NCBI GenBank assembly: GCA_001896545.1
Contig: MPOT01000106.1
Span: forward strand, 1 to 60,432
Direction: 5' to 3'
Origin: Tepidanaerobacter sp. EBM-38
GTDB lineage: Bacteria; Bacillota; Thermosediminibacteria; Thermosediminibacterales; Tepidanaerobacteraceae
DNA: 60,432 nt
The position numbers were made by a program, and so were the translations under genes. The notes beneath the pieces were generated by a model. That model made no database searches and was not told the DNA's origin. It saw nothing but the letters and a program-made list of their open reading frames with translations. This document shows positions 1 through 8,688 of the stretch, one piece after another. The first letter of the stretch is position 1. Every line of letters starts with the position of its first letter.

Positions 1-24
1 ACGAGTTATCTCTTTTTGAGTCAT
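1..24 (-). CDS. 5' end of the next flagellar-operon gene (partial, identity unknown)
   Basis: An ATG at 22-24 follows a strong GGAG ribosome binding site with 9 bases of spacing, 35 bases after the fliY stop. Only eight codons (MTQKEITR) are inside the window. The position directly after fliM-fliY fits a separate fliN, cheY or fliO-type gene. Because the fliY product here lacks its FliN domain, a stand-alone fliN is an attractive but unproven reading. Confidence 0.5.
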
Positions 25-58
25 GTTGAATGTCTCCTCTCGCATACCTGACATTTTA

Positions 59-886
59 TCAGAATAAATTCAACATGACATTATCACAGAATAACAACAG
101 TTCTTTTTTAGATATAGTTGAAATAGTCTCCTGTTCTGTTATATTTTGAACTGGAGTATGTTCACTATGTATTTGTTTTGGTTCCTCAATAATTTTTTCA
201 TCCTTTGCAGTACCTATATTGGTATCTGTTTCGCTTAAGGAGAGGGAATAGAGTTGCTCTGCTAAACTTTTTGCAAAAGGGATAGGCATCAGTTGCATTA
301 TCTCACTTTTTAAAAAATCACCTACTTCCATTTTGAAAGAAATATTTACTATATCTTCAAATTCATCAAAATATCCTTTTAAAGAATCTGTAGCTAAATT
401 CATTCTGGTCACACGCGGAGGTGATATATTAATATCTTTTTTGAGCATTATAGACAATGAAGTTGCTGCAGATCCCATCATTTGATTCATTGCTTCTCCA
501 ACGGCACTCATTCGAATATCATCTAATTCGATATCAATATTACTTCCGTCACCTCCCATCATAAGATCTGCTATTATTTTCGCATCATCTTCCTTCATAA
601 TCATTAAAGTGCTGCCATTAAGACCCTTTGTATAGGAAACTTCAATACTAATAAAGGGTATGGGATAAGCTTCCTTCAATTTTTTGATATTTGTAATATA
701 TACTTTTGGAGTGGTAATAATTACTTTATTTCTTAGTAAAGAATATAATGTGGTAGCCGAAGTTCCAATAGATATATTACCAATTTCTCCTAGCACATCC
801 ATTTCTTCTTTTGTTATTTGAACATTTTCAGTTACTCCATTCATAAGTTCCTTGATTTCTTCAGATGACAGCAACTGATCATCCAT
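59..886 (-). CDS. fliY: Flagellar motor switch phosphatase FliY, CheC-like, without FliN domain
   Basis: A 275-residue CheC/FliY-family protein expected to dephosphorylate CheY-P at the flagellar switch. Both CheC-type active-site helices are visible, each with an E-x-x-N signature (EIGN near residue 35 and EAMN near 130), as in two-site FliY proteins. After about residue 205 comes a low-complexity polar linker, and the protein then stops. The C-terminal SpoA/FliN domain that usually ends FliY (family length about 370-380) is absent, and two in-frame stops follow. The ATG at 886 is chosen because it has a GGAGAGGGGGG ribosome binding site and an 8-base overlap with fliM; the frame stays open further upstream. 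The FliN part may be encoded by the next gene. Confidence 0.85.
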   Translation of the reverse strand: MDDQLLSSEEIKELMNGVTENVQITKEEMDVLGEIGNISIGTSATTLYSLLRNKVIITTPKVYITNIKKLKEAYPIPFISIEVSYTKGLNGSTLMIMKEDDAKIIADLMMGGDGSNIDIELDDIRMSAVGEAMNQMMGSAATSLSIMLKKDINISPPRVTRMNLATDSLKGYFDEFEDIVNISFKMEVGDFLKSEIMQLMPIPFAKSLAEQLYSLSLSETDTNIGTAKDEKIIEEPKQIHSEHTPVQNITEQETISTISKKELLLFCDNVMLNLF

Positions 887-1874
887 TAAATTCGCCCCCC
901 TCTCCAAAGTTTTTTTGTATTTTAATTGCCATTTTATTATGGTGAACACCAATAGAACCCGAGAATTTCAATTTATCTTTAATGTAAATATCTGCGCCAT
1001 CTCTTATATTTTTATTCAAAGCTATCACATCTCCGGTTGCGAGATTAATAAATTCACCAACTGTTATAAGAGCTCGACCGAGCTCCGCTCTAATTTCTGT
1101 TTTAGTATCGTAAATTTTATTAGTTATTAATTGCTTTGTTGTCTCTGATTGTTCTTGCTTACTGGTAGACAACCATATTCTAGTAGACAATTTAGGTATT
1201 ATTGGTTCCAATACAATATGAGGTATACAAATATTAATCATACCTTCACTCTTGCCGACTTTAGCATTAAATGTAATTAAGGCAACTGCTTCATTAGGAG
1301 AAACTAACTGCACAAATTGAGAATTTGTTTCAAGCTTTTCCAAAGTTGTTTGTATATCTGCAATATCTTTCCATGCATCGCTTAATATTCTGGTCATTTT
1401 ACTAAAGACTTTTTCAATAATACCGGTTTCAATTTCTGTTGGTTCTCGTAATTTTCCACTATATTCTCCCGGTCCTCCCAAGAGTCTATCGATAATTGAA
1501 AAAGCTATGGATGGATTTATCTCCATTATGGCAGCACCTTTTAATGGTGAAAAGTCTACAACAGCAATCAATGAAGGATTAGGTATAGAAAAAATAAACT
1601 CATTATATGTCATCTGTTCCACAAAAAATACATTTATTTGAACAACAGTCCGTAATTGTGCAGAAAGATAAGTAGTCAGTAATCGAGCAAAATTTTCGTG
1701 TATCATGCTTAATGTGTGTAGCTGCTCTTTTGAGAATTTATTTGGACGCTTAAAATCATATGGCTTGACTTTTTTATCCAATTCTTTGCTTTTAATTTCT
1801 TCTGCTTTTACTTCTCCAGTGGACAGGGCTGACAGAAGAGCATCTATTTCATTTTGAGAAAGTATATCAGACAA
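879..1874 (-). CDS. fliM: Flagellar motor switch protein FliM
   Basis: FliM forms the middle layer of the C-ring and binds CheY-P. The protein (331 residues) opens with the family signature LSQNEIDALLSAL (the EIDALL helix that binds CheY-P). It continues with the CheC-like middle domain and ends in a SpoA domain (around residues 250-325). The start is taken as the TTG at 1874 because a GGAGG lies 8 bases upstream. An alternative GTG at 1889 sits inside that ribosome binding site. It lies between fliL and fliY, overlapping fliY by 8 bases, which implies translational coupling. Confidence 0.94.
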   Translation of the reverse strand: MSDILSQNEIDALLSALSTGEVKAEEIKSKELDKKVKPYDFKRPNKFSKEQLHTLSMIHENFARLLTTYLSAQLRTVVQINVFFVEQMTYNEFIFSIPNPSLIAVVDFSPLKGAAIMEINPSIAFSIIDRLLGGPGEYSGKLREPTEIETGIIEKVFSKMTRILSDAWKDIADIQTTLEKLETNSQFVQLVSPNEAVALITFNAKVGKSEGMINICIPHIVLEPIIPKLSTRIWLSTSKQEQSETTKQLITNKIYDTKTEIRAELGRALITVGEFINLATGDVIALNKNIRDGADIYIKDKLKFSGSIGVHHNKMAIKIQKNFGEGGEFNG

Positions 1875-1893
1875 TATATCCGCCTCCACCCAC

Positions 1894-2358
1894 TTAATTT
1901 ACGATGATGCTTGTAAAGTATACATCGACAATACTTCCATCATTTAGAATTTGGTTTAAGGACTCTTTAATTTTTTTTCTTAAATTCTCCATGCCTTTAC
2001 TATCTTTAATTGAATCATAAGTTTCAGATCTAAGTATTACAAAAATCCTATCTCTTATTTCACTTTCTTTTAATTTAAGTTCATTTTCTACATCTTTACT
2101 ATTTAATAGGTAGACCAAAGATAATCTTATATATCCTTTATCTGATAAATTTGTAAGAAATTCTCCTGCATCATAAGTTATGTTACTTTTGGATTGTTCT
2201 ACAACTGTTTTATTGTTACCGGCTCCGGCTATGTTTTTTGCTACAAAATAGGCTATTCCACTTGTTATCAACATTAAAATAAATAAAAGCAAAATAATAA
2301 TTAACAGGTTTTTGAATTTGCTCCTATTCTTTTTTTCTGTATTATTCTGTGTTGCCAA
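1894..2358 (-). CDS. fliL: Flagellar basal body-associated protein FliL
   Basis: A 154-residue single-pass protein. It has a basic N-terminus (KKNRSKFKN), one membrane helix at about residues 18-42 and a periplasmic-side domain matching FliL. FliL surrounds the stator around MotA/MotB and modulates torque. The start is a TTG with AGGAGG 8 bases upstream. It lies between motB and fliM, the usual stator-to-switch transition of Gram-positive flagellar operons. Confidence 0.9.
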   Translation of the reverse strand: MATQNNTEKKNRSKFKNLLIIILLLFILMLITSGIAYFVAKNIAGAGNNKTVVEQSKSNITYDAGEFLTNLSDKGYIRLSLVYLLNSKDVENELKLKESEIRDRIFVILRSETYDSIKDSKGMENLRKKIKESLNQILNDGSIVDVYFTSIIVN

Positions 2359-2372
2359 AATTATATCCTCCT

Positions 2373-3116
2373 TTATTTAGGTTCCTCTGCTTCTGATGCG
2401 GATTTTAAAATTATAATGTCAACACGTCGATTTAAAGCCCTGTTTTTTTCTGAATCATTAGGAGCTATCGGCCTGTACTCACTATAACCTGCAGCCGATA
2501 TAATATATGGAGACAAGTTATGTCTTTCTATCATATATTTTACCACATTTACAGCTCTTGCAGTTGATAATTCCCAATTTGAGGGAAATTCCCTTGTATG
2601 TATAGGTAAATTATCTGTATGGCCTTCAATTCTTATTTGTCTGTGACTTTCGATAAGCAATGGTGCAAGTTTATCCAGAATTTCTTTTGCATCATTCCTT
2701 ATATCCGCTTTTCCAGAATCAAATAAAACTCCCTCAACAAATCTTACGACTAATCCACGCTCATCTAAATTAACCTGGACACCACCTATATTATCTTCAT
2801 CTATGATTTTCTGAATTTTTTCTTCTAATAACTCAAATTCTCTTTGTTCCTCTGCAGAAACTAAAAAACTTCCTACATCTCCTGCTTCGATAAAATCGCC
2901 TTTGCTTAAAGTCATACCACCTTCAATTATTCCCAATGAACCTTGCAGCGAAAGCATTGCCATATCAAATTTCTTTTGGTCAACACTTGAGAGTGAAAAC
3001 AGCAGCACAAAGAATATAAGAATTTGTGTAATTAAATCACCGTAAGTAGTCATCCATGCAGGAGCACCTGCTGCTTGTTTGTCATTTTTATTACTTCGTC
3101 GTCTGCTGCTAGGCAA
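2373..3116 (-). CDS. motB: Flagellar stator protein MotB
   Basis: MotB anchors the stator to peptidoglycan and carries the proton/sodium-conducting aspartate. The motif PAWMTTYGDL places that Asp at about residue 27 at the start of the single membrane helix. The C-terminal half is an OmpA-like peptidoglycan-binding domain with IEGHTDN and the NRRVDI ending. I place the start at the TTG at 3116, preceded by GGTGA, giving the same 8-base overlap with motA that fliM/fliY and fliG/fliH show. An upstream in-frame TTG at 3134 is possible but has a poor ribosome binding site. Confidence 0.92.
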   Translation of the reverse strand: MPSSRRRSNKNDKQAAGAPAWMTTYGDLITQILIFFVLLFSLSSVDQKKFDMAMLSLQGSLGIIEGGMTLSKGDFIEAGDVGSFLVSAEEQREFELLEEKIQKIIDEDNIGGVQVNLDERGLVVRFVEGVLFDSGKADIRNDAKEILDKLAPLLIESHRQIRIEGHTDNLPIHTREFPSNWELSTARAVNVVKYMIERHNLSPYIISAAGYSEYRPIAPNDSEKNRALNRRVDIIILKSASEAEEPK

Positions 3117-3906
3117 TATCTTCACCGCTTTCAATATCTTTATTTGAGTTCACATACTTTCTACTAGCAGGTGCTAAAAATGCCTTTAGTTTTTCCTCAA
3201 TAATTCTTGGGTTTTCACCGGCTTGTATGGAAAGCATGCCTTCTATCATTACTTCTTTAATGAGTATTTCTTCACGGCTTCGCACTTTAAGCTTTCCGGC
3301 CATAGGTATAAAAAACAAATTAGCAACTAATGAACCATAAAAGGTAGTAACCAGAGCTACTGCCATCCCGGGGCCTATTAAATCAGGGTTATCCAGGTTT
3401 TTCAACATATTTATCAGCCCAATAATTGTGCCTATTAGACCAAAAGCTGGTGCTAACGCACCCATTGTTTCAAGCATTCCTTGCCCTTCGCTGTGCCTTT
3501 CCTCTAAAAAAGCAAGTTCGGTTTCCATTATATTTTTTACCAACTCGGGATCCGTGCCATCGACAATCAGCAATATACCTTTTTGCATAAAATCATCTTT
3601 TAACTGATAAGCGGCATCTTCAAGTGCAAGCAGTCCTTCTCGGCGAGCAGTTTCGGCAAGGCTTATAATAGTTCTTATTACATCACCTGCATCAATAGGT
3701 TTTTCAGTAAATACAATCCTTATGATTTTCATTAGACTGGTGAATTTTGAGAAAGGATAGTTGACTAATGTGGCTGCTATAGTACCTCCAAATACTATCA
3801 TAGCAGAAGGGATATCTATGAATGCCATTAATGTTCCACCCATAAAAATGGCCCACATAAACAATATAATGCCACTTATAATACCGATTATGGTAGCTAA
3901 ATCCAT
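3109..3906 (-). CDS. motA: Flagellar stator protein MotA
   Basis: MotA forms the five-subunit ring of the stator channel. About 265 residues, with four predicted membrane helices (near 5-25, 30-50, 145-170 and 178-200). It has the large cytoplasmic loop between helices 2 and 3, and the family motif GALAPAFGLIGTIIGLI in helix 3. The ATG at 3906 (MDLATIIG) matches the usual family start. A GTG at 3918 is closer to a GAAGGG element but leaves only two bases of spacing, so the start is uncertain by four codons. Paired with motB. Confidence 0.92.
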   Translation of the reverse strand: MDLATIIGIISGIILFMWAIFMGGTLMAFIDIPSAMIVFGGTIAATLVNYPFSKFTSLMKIIRIVFTEKPIDAGDVIRTIISLAETARREGLLALEDAAYQLKDDFMQKGILLIVDGTDPELVKNIMETELAFLEERHSEGQGMLETMGALAPAFGLIGTIIGLINMLKNLDNPDLIGPGMAVALVTTFYGSLVANLFFIPMAGKLKVRSREEILIKEVMIEGMLSIQAGENPRIIEEKLKAFLAPASRKYVNSNKDIESGEDIA

Positions 3907-3941
3907 TCTTTGCTGCACATCCCTTCAAAATTTTACAAGTT

Positions 3942-4127
3942 TTACTGCAAAAAAACACGCTTTTTGTATTGTATAACTTTATTAATAATCTCGTCTTTTT
4001 TCTCTAATACTACAAGTTTCTTATCTGTGGTTAATGTTATGACGGTGTCTGGTGTAGATTCTAGACTTTCAATCAATTCGGCATTTAAAACAAATTTTGT
4101 GCCGTTTAGCCTGGTCAGCTCTATCAT
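3942..4127 (-). CDS. flbD: Flagellar protein FlbD
   Basis: A 61-residue FlbD-family protein (MIELTRLNG start, then NAELIE and TPDTVITL). FlbD/SwrD proteins sit between flgE and motA in many Firmicutes; the Bacillus subtilis relative SwrD promotes motor torque. The ATG at 4127 is chosen because AGGTG lies 9 bases upstream and the frame upstream does not look like the family. A hairpin lies just before the ribosome binding site. Confidence 0.85.
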   Translation of the reverse strand: MIELTRLNGTKFVLNAELIESLESTPDTVITLTTDKKLVVLEKKDEIINKVIQYKKRVFLQ

Positions 4128-4146
4128 ATTATTTGACACCTCATTT

Positions 4147-4172
4147 CCGGGCTTGATTTTTATCAAGCCCGG
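4147..4172 (-). other. Perfect 11-bp hairpin between flgE and flbD
   Basis: CCGGGCTTGAT and ATCAAGCCCGG pair perfectly around a 4-base loop, between the flgE stop and the flbD ribosome binding site. On the coding (minus) strand no T-run follows it, so it does not look like an intrinsic terminator. An mRNA processing or stabilising element is more likely. The pairing is seen directly; the role is inferred. Confidence 0.6.
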
Positions 4173-4187
4173 TTATTTTATGATTGC

Positions 4188-5438
4188 CTACCGCTTGAGA
4201 TTAACCAATTCTTGAAGCATTTCATCAGAAGTTGTAATTATACGCGAATTAGCTTGAAAGCCTCTTTGGGTTATTATCATTTGAGTAAACTCTTCCGAAA
4301 GATCTACATTAGACATTTCTAAATACCCAGGCGCAATAGCACCTCGGCCGCCGGTACCGCTCTCACCGATCTGCGGTTCTCCGGAGTTATTCGAGTATCG
4401 GTACATATTTTGCCCCGCTTTTATCAGACCTGCTGGGTTATCAAAATTTGCAAGAGCTACTTGTGCTAACTGTTTGCTGTAACCATTGTCAAAGATGCCG
4501 GTTATAACCCCTGTAGTATCAGTGGTAACATCCGTCAGAGTTCCTGCGGGGTATCCGTTTTGATAGGAAAGATCAACATTTGTTTCCTTGGCATATTGTG
4601 TAGTACCAGAAAAATCTATACTAATTGACATATCGGCAGCTCCATTTACATTGTTCAAAGCAATGGTCAATGGTCCTCCTGTAGCAGAATCGTATTTACC
4701 GCTTCCACTTGTTTCAAAAGTTATAGTGCCGGAATTGTCACCCGGATTGGTTTCTGTTCCGTCGGCATGAGTTATTTTGTAACCCCATTCATTGGCATTT
4801 GTTTTAGTAAATTCAATTGTTAAGTTATGAGCACATCCCAGAGAATCGTATACTTTAAATGGTAGCGAATATGTCCCATTATTTTCTGTTTCTGCATTGA
4901 GATTCTTTCCAAAACGGATTTCAGTCGTAGGTGACGCAGGTATCATCATGCCTTTCCTGATTTCTATGCTTCCAATTGACTGTGGTGACTTATCTGCTGG
5001 AACTTCATGTTTTTCCGTATCCTGCCAGCCCATGACTTTAAGTCCGTTAGCGGTATTTATTAGATTGCCGTTCTCGTCAAACCCAAAGTTTCCCGCTCTA
5101 GTATAGAACATATCAAGGCCGTCACCAACAATAAAGTATCCGTCGCCTTCAATGGATAAATCAGTCATGTTACCGGTATATTCAGCACTGCTTGATGAAT
5201 GTATGGTATCAATCGATGCAATTGTCATGCCTAGTCCTACTTGCATTGGATTAGTACCGCCGCGATTTCCTTGGGGTGACGCAGCTCCGCGCATAGTTTG
5301 ACTTAAAGTATCCTGGAATGTAACTCTGCTTTTTTTAAATCCGACTGTATTGACATTTGCAATGTTATTTCCTATAACGTCCATCTTGACTTGATGATTT
5401 CTTAGGCCGGTTACCCCAGAAAACATTGACCGCATCAT
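4188..5438 (-). CDS. flgE: Flagellar hook protein FlgE
   Basis: A 416-residue hook subunit polymerising outside the cell. The N-terminus (MFSGVTGLRNHQVKMDVIGN) and the NNIANVNTVGFKK motif are the rod/hook signature. The C-terminus (SNVDLSEEFTQMIITQRGFQ) is the matching coiled-coil half of the D0 domain. The middle contains the Gly/Thr-rich variable D1/D2 region. An AGGAGGA ribosome binding site precedes a double ATG (5438 and 5435). It lies downstream of flgD and the TIGR02530 gene, as in Bacillus. Confidence 0.95.
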   Translation of the reverse strand: MMRSMFSGVTGLRNHQVKMDVIGNNIANVNTVGFKKSRVTFQDTLSQTMRGAASPQGNRGGTNPMQVGLGMTIASIDTIHSSSSAEYTGNMTDLSIEGDGYFIVGDGLDMFYTRAGNFGFDENGNLINTANGLKVMGWQDTEKHEVPADKSPQSIGSIEIRKGMMIPASPTTEIRFGKNLNAETENNGTYSLPFKVYDSLGCAHNLTIEFTKTNANEWGYKITHADGTETNPGDNSGTITFETSGSGKYDSATGGPLTIALNNVNGAADMSISIDFSGTTQYAKETNVDLSYQNGYPAGTLTDVTTDTTGVITGIFDNGYSKQLAQVALANFDNPAGLIKAGQNMYRYSNNSGEPQIGESGTGGRGAIAPGYLEMSNVDLSEEFTQMIITQRGFQANSRIITTSDEMLQELVNLKR

Positions 5439-5509
5439 AAAAACTCCTCCTTATTTTTGGCGCCTACTCCTTCAGTCAGTCCGGAGCTTAAGCCTCCTTA
5501 CGGTCCGGC

Positions 5510-5893
5510 TTATAAAATTACGGCACCGTCTATATTTGTAAACACATTCTCTTTTACGCTGTCTCCATTCATAGCTGTAATTACTGTTCGATTTTTTATA
5601 CTAACAACAAAAGCCATATCATTCATTAATATGAGCGATTCTCTTACACCCTTTTGCTCAGCTTTATCTACCGCATTATTAATCATTTCCTTTTGATCTT
5701 TTGTTAACTTGATGTTTCGCATATTCATACGCATTTGAGCATGCTGCGATATTTTAAGTTCTTTATCTTCTATCTTTTGCTGAAGAATTTGATCAAAGCC
5801 TTTTTCAGGAATCGTTTGTAGCTTTTTTACCCCTGTTGAAATCGGTGAAATACCAATATTCTTCCCGGATTGTATTTTAGAATAATCCTGCAT
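5510..5893 (-). CDS. TIGR02530-type flagellar operon protein
   Basis: A 127-residue cytoplasmic protein matching the flagellar operon family TIGR02530, found between flgD and flgE in Firmicutes. Visible landmarks are ISQHAQMRM, an acidic/basic helix (residues about 60-80), and a C-terminal beta-rich segment (AFVVSIKNRTVITAM). Its biochemical role is not established; position suggests a hook-assembly accessory. The start ATG has a GAGGTGG ribosome binding site. Confidence 0.8.
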   Translation of the reverse strand: MQDYSKIQSGKNIGISPISTGVKKLQTIPEKGFDQILQQKIEDKELKISQHAQMRMNMRNIKLTKDQKEMINNAVDKAEQKGVRESLILMNDMAFVVSIKNRTVITAMNGDSVKENVFTNIDGAVIL

Positions 5894-5908
5894 ATGCCCC
5901 CACCTCTT

Positions 5909-6295
5909 TTATCTTATCTCAGCTACATTTTCAATAGGTATCTTTACTTCACTATCTTCATTGCTAATTATCAAGTTTACGCTTCCTCTATCAAAGGCAA
6001 TCCCCTTTATAGTGCCTTCAACTTCATTTTGCTCAACTACAGCTTTTGCTGTTTTACCTATTGTGCTTATAGCGGAAAGGCTGGCCATTTGCATATTAAG
6101 ATTTTGCATTTGCTCTAAGGAACTAAATTGAGCTAATTGAGCGATATACTCATTGTTGTCCATAGGCTCTAACGGGTCTTGATACCTCAATTGGGTAACC
6201 AGAAGCTTTAGAAAGTCATCTTTATCCAAATTTGTTGTTCCAAGTTTCTGCTCTTGGTTTGCGGTGTAATAATAGTCAGTATTGATTATAGACAC
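5909..6295 (-). CDS. flgD: Flagellar hook-capping protein FlgD
   Basis: FlgD caps the growing hook so that FlgE can assemble. The conserved N-terminal block is obvious: LDKDDFLKLLVTQLRYQDPL, then NNEYIAQLAQFSSLEQM. At 128 residues it is a short Firmicutes form, lacking the long C-terminal tudor/FnIII region of enteric FlgD. It starts at a GTG with AGGA 9 bases upstream and lies directly after fliK. Confidence 0.93.
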   Translation of the reverse strand: MSIINTDYYYTANQEQKLGTTNLDKDDFLKLLVTQLRYQDPLEPMDNNEYIAQLAQFSSLEQMQNLNMQMASLSAISTIGKTAKAVVEQNEVEGTIKGIAFDRGSVNLIISNEDSEVKIPIENVAEIR

Positions 6296-6307
6296 GATAT
6301 CACATCC

Positions 6308-7636
6308 TCATACTTTATAGTTTATTCTGCTGACATTTCCCCATTGGTCATAGTAGTCCTGTAACAGAACCTCTCGATTTTCTGTTTCTTGTTTGTTAAA
6401 AATATTTCGTACGCCTTTGGATTTATTATAACTGCTGTTGCTATTTGACTGCTGATTGAATGCTCCCATTTCCAATTCATCCGACAACTTATATACATTT
6501 ATTTCCGAAACACTATATCCTTGTTGCTTAATTTGATGTTGAAAGTCAATAGCATGGAGTTTTAGTATATCTCTTACTTGTGTATTTTCTACAAAAAGCT
6601 CTGCTTTCAACTTATCTTTATCTGTGAATACTTTGATTAATACATTACCAAGATAATCCGGTTTCAGCCTGATGCTCACCTGTTGGGTTTCGCCTTCTAA
6701 AGCAAAATGCATCTTGTCCACCAATTGATTTAATATTTCGGTGGTTTGGCTGTTTTCCGCGGAAAATAAAGTTGGACTAATTTTATCATTTTGCGAAACA
6801 GCGACTGATTCCTTTACATATGTGTTAGCAGCATCCAAATATAGTGATTCTGCCATGTTTTTATCATCATATATAATCTGATTGTTTCGTAAATCGTTGT
6901 TTAAACCATGTTCATCTCCAAAAACTTTTTCAACATTATTATCCCTGGTGTAAGTAGTAGGTGAACTGTTTTCTTCTTTATCTATTAAATTGTGAATATC
7001 GAACTTTTCAAGACTACTCTTTTCATGCTTGTCCTGGACTAATAAATTAGTCGTTGATGAATTATACTCCCCGATAAGCTTGTCACCATTACCATACCTT
7101 GTGAGGTCTTCGGTTTGCTCTATTTCCGGCTTAGTATTTGTAAGTATTTCGTTGAGCAAAACATGTATTTCTTTTGAATCTATTTCCAGCATATTTGTTG
7201 GAAAAGCCTTTTTCATTGCCAAATAGAATATTTCGGCAGTATCTTGGGTCACATCACCGTTTATACTGAATTCCTGCAATATTTCTTGCCAGCATTGAAT
7301 TAACTTATTTTGGTGAAACTCCGTATTAGTATAAAGGTTAGCCAAATCTGCATTAAGATTTATATCTGCATCTTGCAATTGGCCGTTGACTGCTGCTTGT
7401 AAATCCTCAATTTGAACATTGATATTTAATAGATTTAATAGCTGTATCAAAAAAGCACTGTTTTCTTGCATCTTGCTATCCTTATCATCAGTATTCAAGT
7501 CTTTTTCAATTATTTTTCTTATACCTTCGAGATGATCTTCAAAGCTTTTTGAGTTTTTACCGATATTTGGTTTCTTTTCATTGAAGTTATTAACCGAGTC
7601 ACACGCCACTTCAAAAGCTTGCAATGCCATTTCCAT
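6308..7636 (-). CDS. fliK: Flagellar hook-length control protein FliK
   Basis: A large (442 residues), Asn/Asp/Gln-rich protein with low conservation over the first 300 residues. It ends in a FliK C-terminal domain (about 310-385, including QQVSIRLKPDYLGNVLIKV and the following ELFVEN region), which switches the export gate from hook to filament substrates. The ATG at 7636 follows a GGGGGTGAT ribosome binding site; the in-frame GTG upstream at 7645 is part of that site. It sits between the motE-like gene and flgD. Confidence 0.87.
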   Translation of the reverse strand: MEMALQAFEVACDSVNNFNEKKPNIGKNSKSFEDHLEGIRKIIEKDLNTDDKDSKMQENSAFLIQLLNLLNINVQIEDLQAAVNGQLQDADINLNADLANLYTNTEFHQNKLIQCWQEILQEFSINGDVTQDTAEIFYLAMKKAFPTNMLEIDSKEIHVLLNEILTNTKPEIEQTEDLTRYGNGDKLIGEYNSSTTNLLVQDKHEKSSLEKFDIHNLIDKEENSSPTTYTRDNNVEKVFGDEHGLNNDLRNNQIIYDDKNMAESLYLDAANTYVKESVAVSQNDKISPTLFSAENSQTTEILNQLVDKMHFALEGETQQVSIRLKPDYLGNVLIKVFTDKDKLKAELFVENTQVRDILKLHAIDFQHQIKQQGYSVSEINVYKLSDELEMGAFNQQSNSNSSYNKSKGVRNIFNKQETENREVLLQDYYDQWGNVSRINYKV

Positions 7637-7670
7637 GTTTATCACCCCCTTTCCATAATAATAGTTTTAT

Positions 7671-8234
7671 TTATAAGCCGCTCATTTTTTCAGTAATTGA
7701 AGCGGCTTTTTGTGGATCAAGGTTTGATAAGATTTCAGAAACTGTTTCTTTTTTCATGTTCTGAAATAGCTGTATTAAGAAATCATCTTCTATATTTTCT
7801 AAAATCTTAGCAGCACTTCTTGCTTCCATCAGTTCATAATACTGAGCTAAGTCTTTAATATTTTTTATCTGCGTTTCTTGTTTTCCCTTGGCGACCTCAA
7901 GTTCCTGCTCTAAAGCCTCAAGCTCAGCCTGTTTTTTAAGCAGCTCTGATTCTTTGTTTTTTATTTCCTGCTTTTGTTTTTCTATTTCTAACCATTCGTC
8001 TTCTATTCTCTCTTTTTCCTCTTCAATTGTTTTCTCATCTTCTGGTATTTCACTAAATTGTTCAAGAGATACTTTATTTTTCAAAATGGGAATCTTGGAA
8101 AAAACAGCTTTGACCGAGGGATGTAATCTATCTAAATCATAGAATTTAAAGCAAAAAAAGCAAACAGCTGCAATAATTAAAGCTATTATTATTCCAATTA
8201 TGATAATAGTTTTGCCGCTAAAAATATTCTTCAT
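7671..8234 (-). CDS. MotE-family / YlxF-like flagellar operon protein
   Basis: A 187-residue protein with an N-terminal membrane helix (about residues 8-30). A long Glu/Lys-rich coiled coil follows (about 65-125), then a C-terminal MgtE-N/MotE-like helical domain (MEARSAAKILENI, LSNLDPQKAASITEKM). Proteins of this form (YlxF in Bacillus, FlbB/MotE elsewhere) act around the stator. It overlaps fliJ by 17 bases and precedes fliK, which is the Bacillus position of ylxF. Confidence 0.82.
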   Translation of the reverse strand: MKNIFSGKTIIIIGIIIALIIAAVCFFCFKFYDLDRLHPSVKAVFSKIPILKNKVSLEQFSEIPEDEKTIEEEKERIEDEWLEIEKQKQEIKNKESELLKKQAELEALEQELEVAKGKQETQIKNIKDLAQYYELMEARSAAKILENIEDDFLIQLFQNMKKETVSEILSNLDPQKAASITEKMSGL

Positions 8235-8688
8235 CAGGTGTATTCCTCTCTAAACGACTATAATTTATATTAGCGACCTCGTCACTAATTTTTTGTTCTT
8301 CATTATTTACTCTTTTATTGTAGTCAATATATTTTTTTTCTTTAATTTTTTCGAAGATTTGCTTTTCGCGTCTATGAGCTAAATAGGAAAGTCTCCTTTT
8401 TTCATAAATATCATGAGCTTGTTTAACGGCTATCTTTTGCGCATCAATTTGGGATGTCATATGAGAAACATATATGCTATAGTCTGATAAAAGCCTTGTT
8501 TCAACTGAATCAGATAGTTTTTTTTCAATCCCCTCCCATACCTTTTTTTTTGATAATTCCAATTGAACCAAATGCTTTTCCTCTTTATTTCTTTTAATAA
8601 CCGCCTCAGCAAGTCTTTGTTTTTCCATTTTTTCTTTAAGTTGTTTTATTCTTAAAGGAGTCTCTAATCTAAAGTAAAACTTCTTCAT
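8218..8688 (-). CDS. fliJ: Flagellar export protein FliJ
   Basis: A 156-residue, highly charged, nearly all-helical protein predicted to form the two-helix coiled coil of FliJ. FliJ is the stalk of the flagellar export ATPase and an escort for export chaperones. Sequence conservation is weak, as is normal for FliJ. The call rests on the N-terminal pattern (FYFRLETPLRIKQLKE), size and position. The start ATG overlaps the fliI stop (ATGA). Confidence 0.87.
   Translation of the reverse strand: MKKFYFRLETPLRIKQLKEKMEKQRLAEAVIKRNKEEKHLVQLELSKKKVWEGIEKKLSDSVETRLLSDYSIYVSHMTSQIDAQKIAVKQAHDIYEKRRLSYLAHRREKQIFEKIKEKKYIDYNKRVNNEEQKISDEVANINYSRLERNTPDEEYF

Noticed and set aside
887..952. Longer N-terminus for FliY
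   Set aside because: The 22 extra codons show no family similarity and lie upstream of the clear GGAGAGGGGGG ribosome binding site.
3704..3958. 84-codon open frame inside motA
   Set aside because: It is a shadow frame over motA with Cys/Tyr/His-rich composition and no ribosome binding site.
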